From positions 1-6,371 of the forward strand of contig DAIEHO010000259.1 of assembly GCA_027353565.1 (NCBI GenBank): a stretch of DNA of 6,371 nt, given 5' to 3'. The position numbers and the translations under genes are program-made. Positions within the stretch are counted from its first letter, which is position 1; each line of letters begins with the position of its first letter. Under the pieces are notes generated by a model. It saw only the letters and a program-made list of their open reading frames with translations, had not been told where the DNA came from and made no database searches. Positions 3,943 to 6,371 of this stretch are shown here, piece after piece. Source of the DNA: Propionibacteriaceae bacterium. Its GTDB lineage: Bacteria > Actinomycetota > Actinomycetes > Propionibacteriales > Propionibacteriaceae.

Positions 3943-6371
3943 TCACCCCTTCACGAGAGACCGCAGCAGCCTGACGGCGACCGACAGCCGTCCGAGGTCC
4001 GCCCCCTCGAGCGCCAGGTTCGCGAGCAGCGGCGCGATCCGGTTGAGGTCCGGGCGCTCACCATCGAACGCGCCGGCGACCGCCTCGGCGCCCAGTGCCG
4101 CCTGGACGGCCAACAGCTCGTCGACGATCGCGGCCTGAGCCATCAAGGACCACCGATCCGTACGCGGGAGTGCCTCGGCCGCCTCGAAGAACCGTCCGAG
4201 CTCGAGGGTCTCCCTGATCTCGAAGAACCGCCTCGCCGTGGCCAGGAGGTCGAACGACCCCTGCGAGGCGATCGACACGATCGCCGGTGCAAGGTGAGCG
4301 ATCGGCTCCGCGGCGAGGAGACGGGCGAGATCCGGCGACAGGCCCTGCTCCAGCAGGCCGTCGCGTCGCCACGTCCAGGACTCGACGACCGAGGGCGTCG
4401 CGACATGCTCGAGGTTGTCGAGGACCTCCCGGGTGGGTCCGGCGAACGTCGCGACCGCCTTCGCGACGTCGATCGGCGAGCCGAGCGTCTGCAGCACCCA
4501 CCTCGTACCTCGCTCGACGAGATGCCTCATCGCGATCATCAGCTCCACGTACGTGCCGGCGTCGAGCGTCTCGCGCCGCAGTCCCACCTCCAGCGCGCCG
4601 ACGCGGAAGATCGACCGGGCGGTGAGCTGCGCGCGGATGATGTCGGCCGCACTGGCGCCGGTGTCCGAGGAGAGCCGGTGGTACGACGAGATGCCCTGGC
4701 TGTTCACGAAGCGGTTGACCGCAACCGTGGTGATGATCTCCCGACGAAGGGGATGGTCGGTCATCAGGTCTCCGAACTGCTCCCGCAGCAGCTTGGGGAA
4801 GTACTGGACGAGCCGGTCCGCGAGGTAGGGGTCGTCCGGCAGGTCGCTCGCGACGACGATGTCGGCCAACCTGATCTTGGTCCACGCGAGCAACGTCGCC
4901 AGCTCGGGGCTGCACAGACCTTCGCCGGCGGCGATCCGCCGCGTCATCTCGGAGGTCGATGGCATCGACTCCAGCTGGCGGTCCAGGTAGCCGTCGTCCG
5001 ACAGCACCCGCATCCAGTCCTCGTGGATCGCCGTGAAGCGGGCCGCCTGGTAACGGGCCATCGCCAGTGCGAGGTTCTGGTCGACGTTGTGGGCGAGGAC
5101 GAGCGCGGCGACGTCGTCGGTCATCTCCGGCAGGAGCGCGTTGCGCTCGCTGCCCGTGATCCGGTCGTGCCTCTGGGCATCGGCCAGCAGGATCTTGATG
5201 TTGACCTCGTGGTCGCTCGTGTCGACTCCCGCGGAGTTGTCGATGAAGTCGGTGTTGATCCGGCCTCCGGCCCGCGAGTACTCGACCCTCGCGGCCTGTG
5301 TCCAGCCGAGGTTGCCGCCCTCGCCCGCGCACCGGGCCCGGACCTGCGAGGCGTCGATCCTGACCGCATCGTTCGTACGATCTCCCGCGTCGGCCTGCGA
5401 CTCGTGGCTCGCCTTCACGTACGTGCCGATGCCGCCGTTCCACAACAGGTCCACGGGCGCCTGCAGGATCGCATGGATGTACTCGGCCGGCGACAGCGCC
5501 CGGACGGAGTCGGGAATCCCGAGCACCGTCCGCGCCTGTGGGGTGACCGGGATCGACTTGAGGCCGCGCGCGTAGACACCCCCACCCGCGGAGATACGGC
5601 CCCTGTCGTAGTCGGCCCACGACGAGCGTGGCAGGGCGTACAGCCGCTCCCGCTCGCTGAAGCTCGCCTCCGGGTCCGGATCCGGGTCGATGAAGACGTG
5701 CCGGTGGTCGAACGCGGCGACCAGCTTGAGGTGACGGCTGAGGAGCATGCCGTTGCCGAACACGTCGCCCGACATGTCGCCGATCCCGACGCAGGTGACG
5801 TCGTCGGTCTGGACGTCGACGCCCAGCTCGAGGAAGTGGCGCTTCACCGACTCCCAGGCGCCGCGGGCCGTGATGCCCATGGCCTTGTGGTCGTAGCCGT
5901 TGGTGCCTCCCGAGGCGAACGCGTCGCCGAGCCAGTAGCCGCTAGCGATCGAGATCTCGTTGGCGAGGTCGGAGAACGTGGCCGTGCCCTTGTCCGCGGC
6001 CACGACCAGGTACGGGTCGTCGTCGTCGTGGCGCAGGACGCGGTCGGGACCGACGACATCGCCCGCGACGATCGTGTCCGTCACGGAGAGGAGGGCGGTG
6101 ACGAACATCCGGTACGCATGCTGGCCCTCGGCCATCCATGCGGCGCGGTCGACCGACGGATCGGGCAGGCGACGTGCCACGAACCCGCCCTTCGCGCCGA
6201 CAGGCACGATGACCGTGTTCTTGACCATCTGCGCCTTGACAAGGCCCAGCACCTCGGTGCGGAAGTCCTCGCGGCGGTCGGACCAGCGGATGCCGCCGCG
6301 CGCGACGCGGCCGAAGCGCAAGTGCACGCCTTCCACTTCCGGCGAATAGACAAATATCTCCACCAGCGGCC
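3943..6371 (-). CDS. gdh: NAD-dependent glutamate dehydrogenase, large (GDH2) type, C-terminal half
   Basis: This enzyme oxidatively deaminates glutamate to 2-oxoglutarate and ammonium with NAD+, linking amino-acid catabolism to the TCA cycle in the cytoplasm. The frame is open to the right edge, so at least 808 of the usual roughly 1,600 residues are present and the N-terminal ACT-like regulatory part is missing. Counting from the codon at 6363, the catalytic core shows VARGGIRWSDRRED (20-33), the substrate-site lysine in GAKGGFV (56-62), GGTNGYDHKAMG (152-163), the nucleotide-binding loop GIGDMSGDVFGNG (193-205), GEGGNLG (347-353) and INTDFIDNSAGVD (369-381). A long helical C-terminal domain of this family follows and ends in LLRSLVKG. 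No frameshift or lost key residue is visible. The promoter is outside the window. The PHP gene follows in the same direction after 38 bases, so cotranscription is possible. Confidence 0.96.
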   Translation of the reverse strand, partial: PLVEIFVYSPEVEGVHLRFGRVARGGIRWSDRREDFRTEVLGLVKAQMVKNTVIVPVGAKGGFVARRLPDPSVDRAAWMAEGQHAYRMFVTALLSVTDTIVAGDVVGPDRVLRHDDDDPYLVVAADKGTATFSDLANEISIASGYWLGDAFASGGTNGYDHKAMGITARGAWESVKRHFLELGVDVQTDDVTCVGIGDMSGDVFGNGMLLSRHLKLVAAFDHRHVFIDPDPDPEASFSERERLYALPRSSWADYDRGRISAGGGVYARGLKSIPVTPQARTVLGIPDSVRALSPAEYIHAILQAPVDLLWNGGIGTYVKASHESQADAGDRTNDAVRIDASQVRARCAGEGGNLGWTQAARVEYSRAGGRINTDFIDNSAGVDTSDHEVNIKILLADAQRHDRITGSERNALLPEMTDDVAALVLAHNVDQNLALAMARYQAARFTAIHEDWMRVLSDDGYLDRQLESMPSTSEMTRRIAAGEGLCSPELATLLAWTKIRLADIVVASDLPDDPYLADRLVQYFPKLLREQFGDLMTDHPLRREIITTVAVNRFVNSQGISSYHRLSSDTGASAADIIRAQLTARSIFRVGALEVGLRRETLDAGTYVELMIAMRHLVERGTRWVLQTLGSPIDVAKAVATFAGPTREVLDNLEHVATPSVVESWTWRRDGLLEQGLSPDLARLLAAEPIAHLAPAIVSIASQGSFDLLATARRFFEIRETLELGRFFEAAEALPRTDRWSLMAQAAIVDELLAVQAALGAEAVAGAFDGERPDLNRIAPLLANLALEGADLGRLSVAVRLLRSLVKG

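Noticed and set aside
4058..5620. A 520-residue minus-strand frame inside the glutamate dehydrogenase gene
   Set aside because: It is an Arg- and Gly-rich shift of the dehydrogenase frame, which itself carries all the conserved motifs.
5660..5700. A short tandem repeat encoding DPDPDPE in the dehydrogenase
   Set aside because: An acidic proline-rich loop (IDP-x-PDP) is a normal feature of this enzyme family at this position.

Overview
The window is a dense stretch of very GC-rich chromosome. Its third codon positions are almost always G or C, several genes start with GTG, and several starts look leaderless. Together with the gene families present (the giant NAD-dependent glutamate dehydrogenase, an actinobacterial-type TrpS, an IclR regulator), this points to an actinomycete. 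The order Propionibacteriales (for example a Nocardioides or Aeromicrobium relative) is my best guess, by inference only. No mobile element, CRISPR array, rRNA or tRNA is visible.

Layout. On the plus strand, left to right: the last 53 residues of an IclR-family regulator (1-162), a conserved actinobacterial protein of unknown function (about 309-719), and an alpha/beta hydrolase (810-1667). On the minus strand, reading right to left: the C-terminal half of an NAD-glutamate dehydrogenase that runs off the right edge (6371-3943), a PHP-domain phosphoesterase (3904-3050), a short leader region (3024-2896) and tryptophanyl-tRNA synthetase trpS (2895-1780). The plus-strand block and the minus-strand block converge at about 1668-1779. 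No gap between genes exceeds about 150 bases.

The most interesting region is the 150 bases between the PHP gene and trpS. It carries a complete ribosome-mediated transcription attenuator. A 12-codon leader peptide (MQQVWWRPSRRR) has two adjacent Trp codons and starts directly downstream of a -10 box. A strong intrinsic terminator (10-bp stem plus U tract) lies just ahead of the trpS ribosome binding site. A 9-bp antiterminator helix is mutually exclusive with the terminator, and a further 8-bp helix spans the Trp codons. The geometry predicts that trpS is transcribed when charged tRNA-Trp is scarce. Attenuation of this kind has precedent for the inducible, indolmycin-resistant TrpRS of Streptomyces, and the TrpS here carries active-site substitutions consistent with that class. 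I therefore read the locus as an inducible, possibly antibiotic-tolerant, TrpRS. It is a well-supported new instance of a known mechanism, not a new system.
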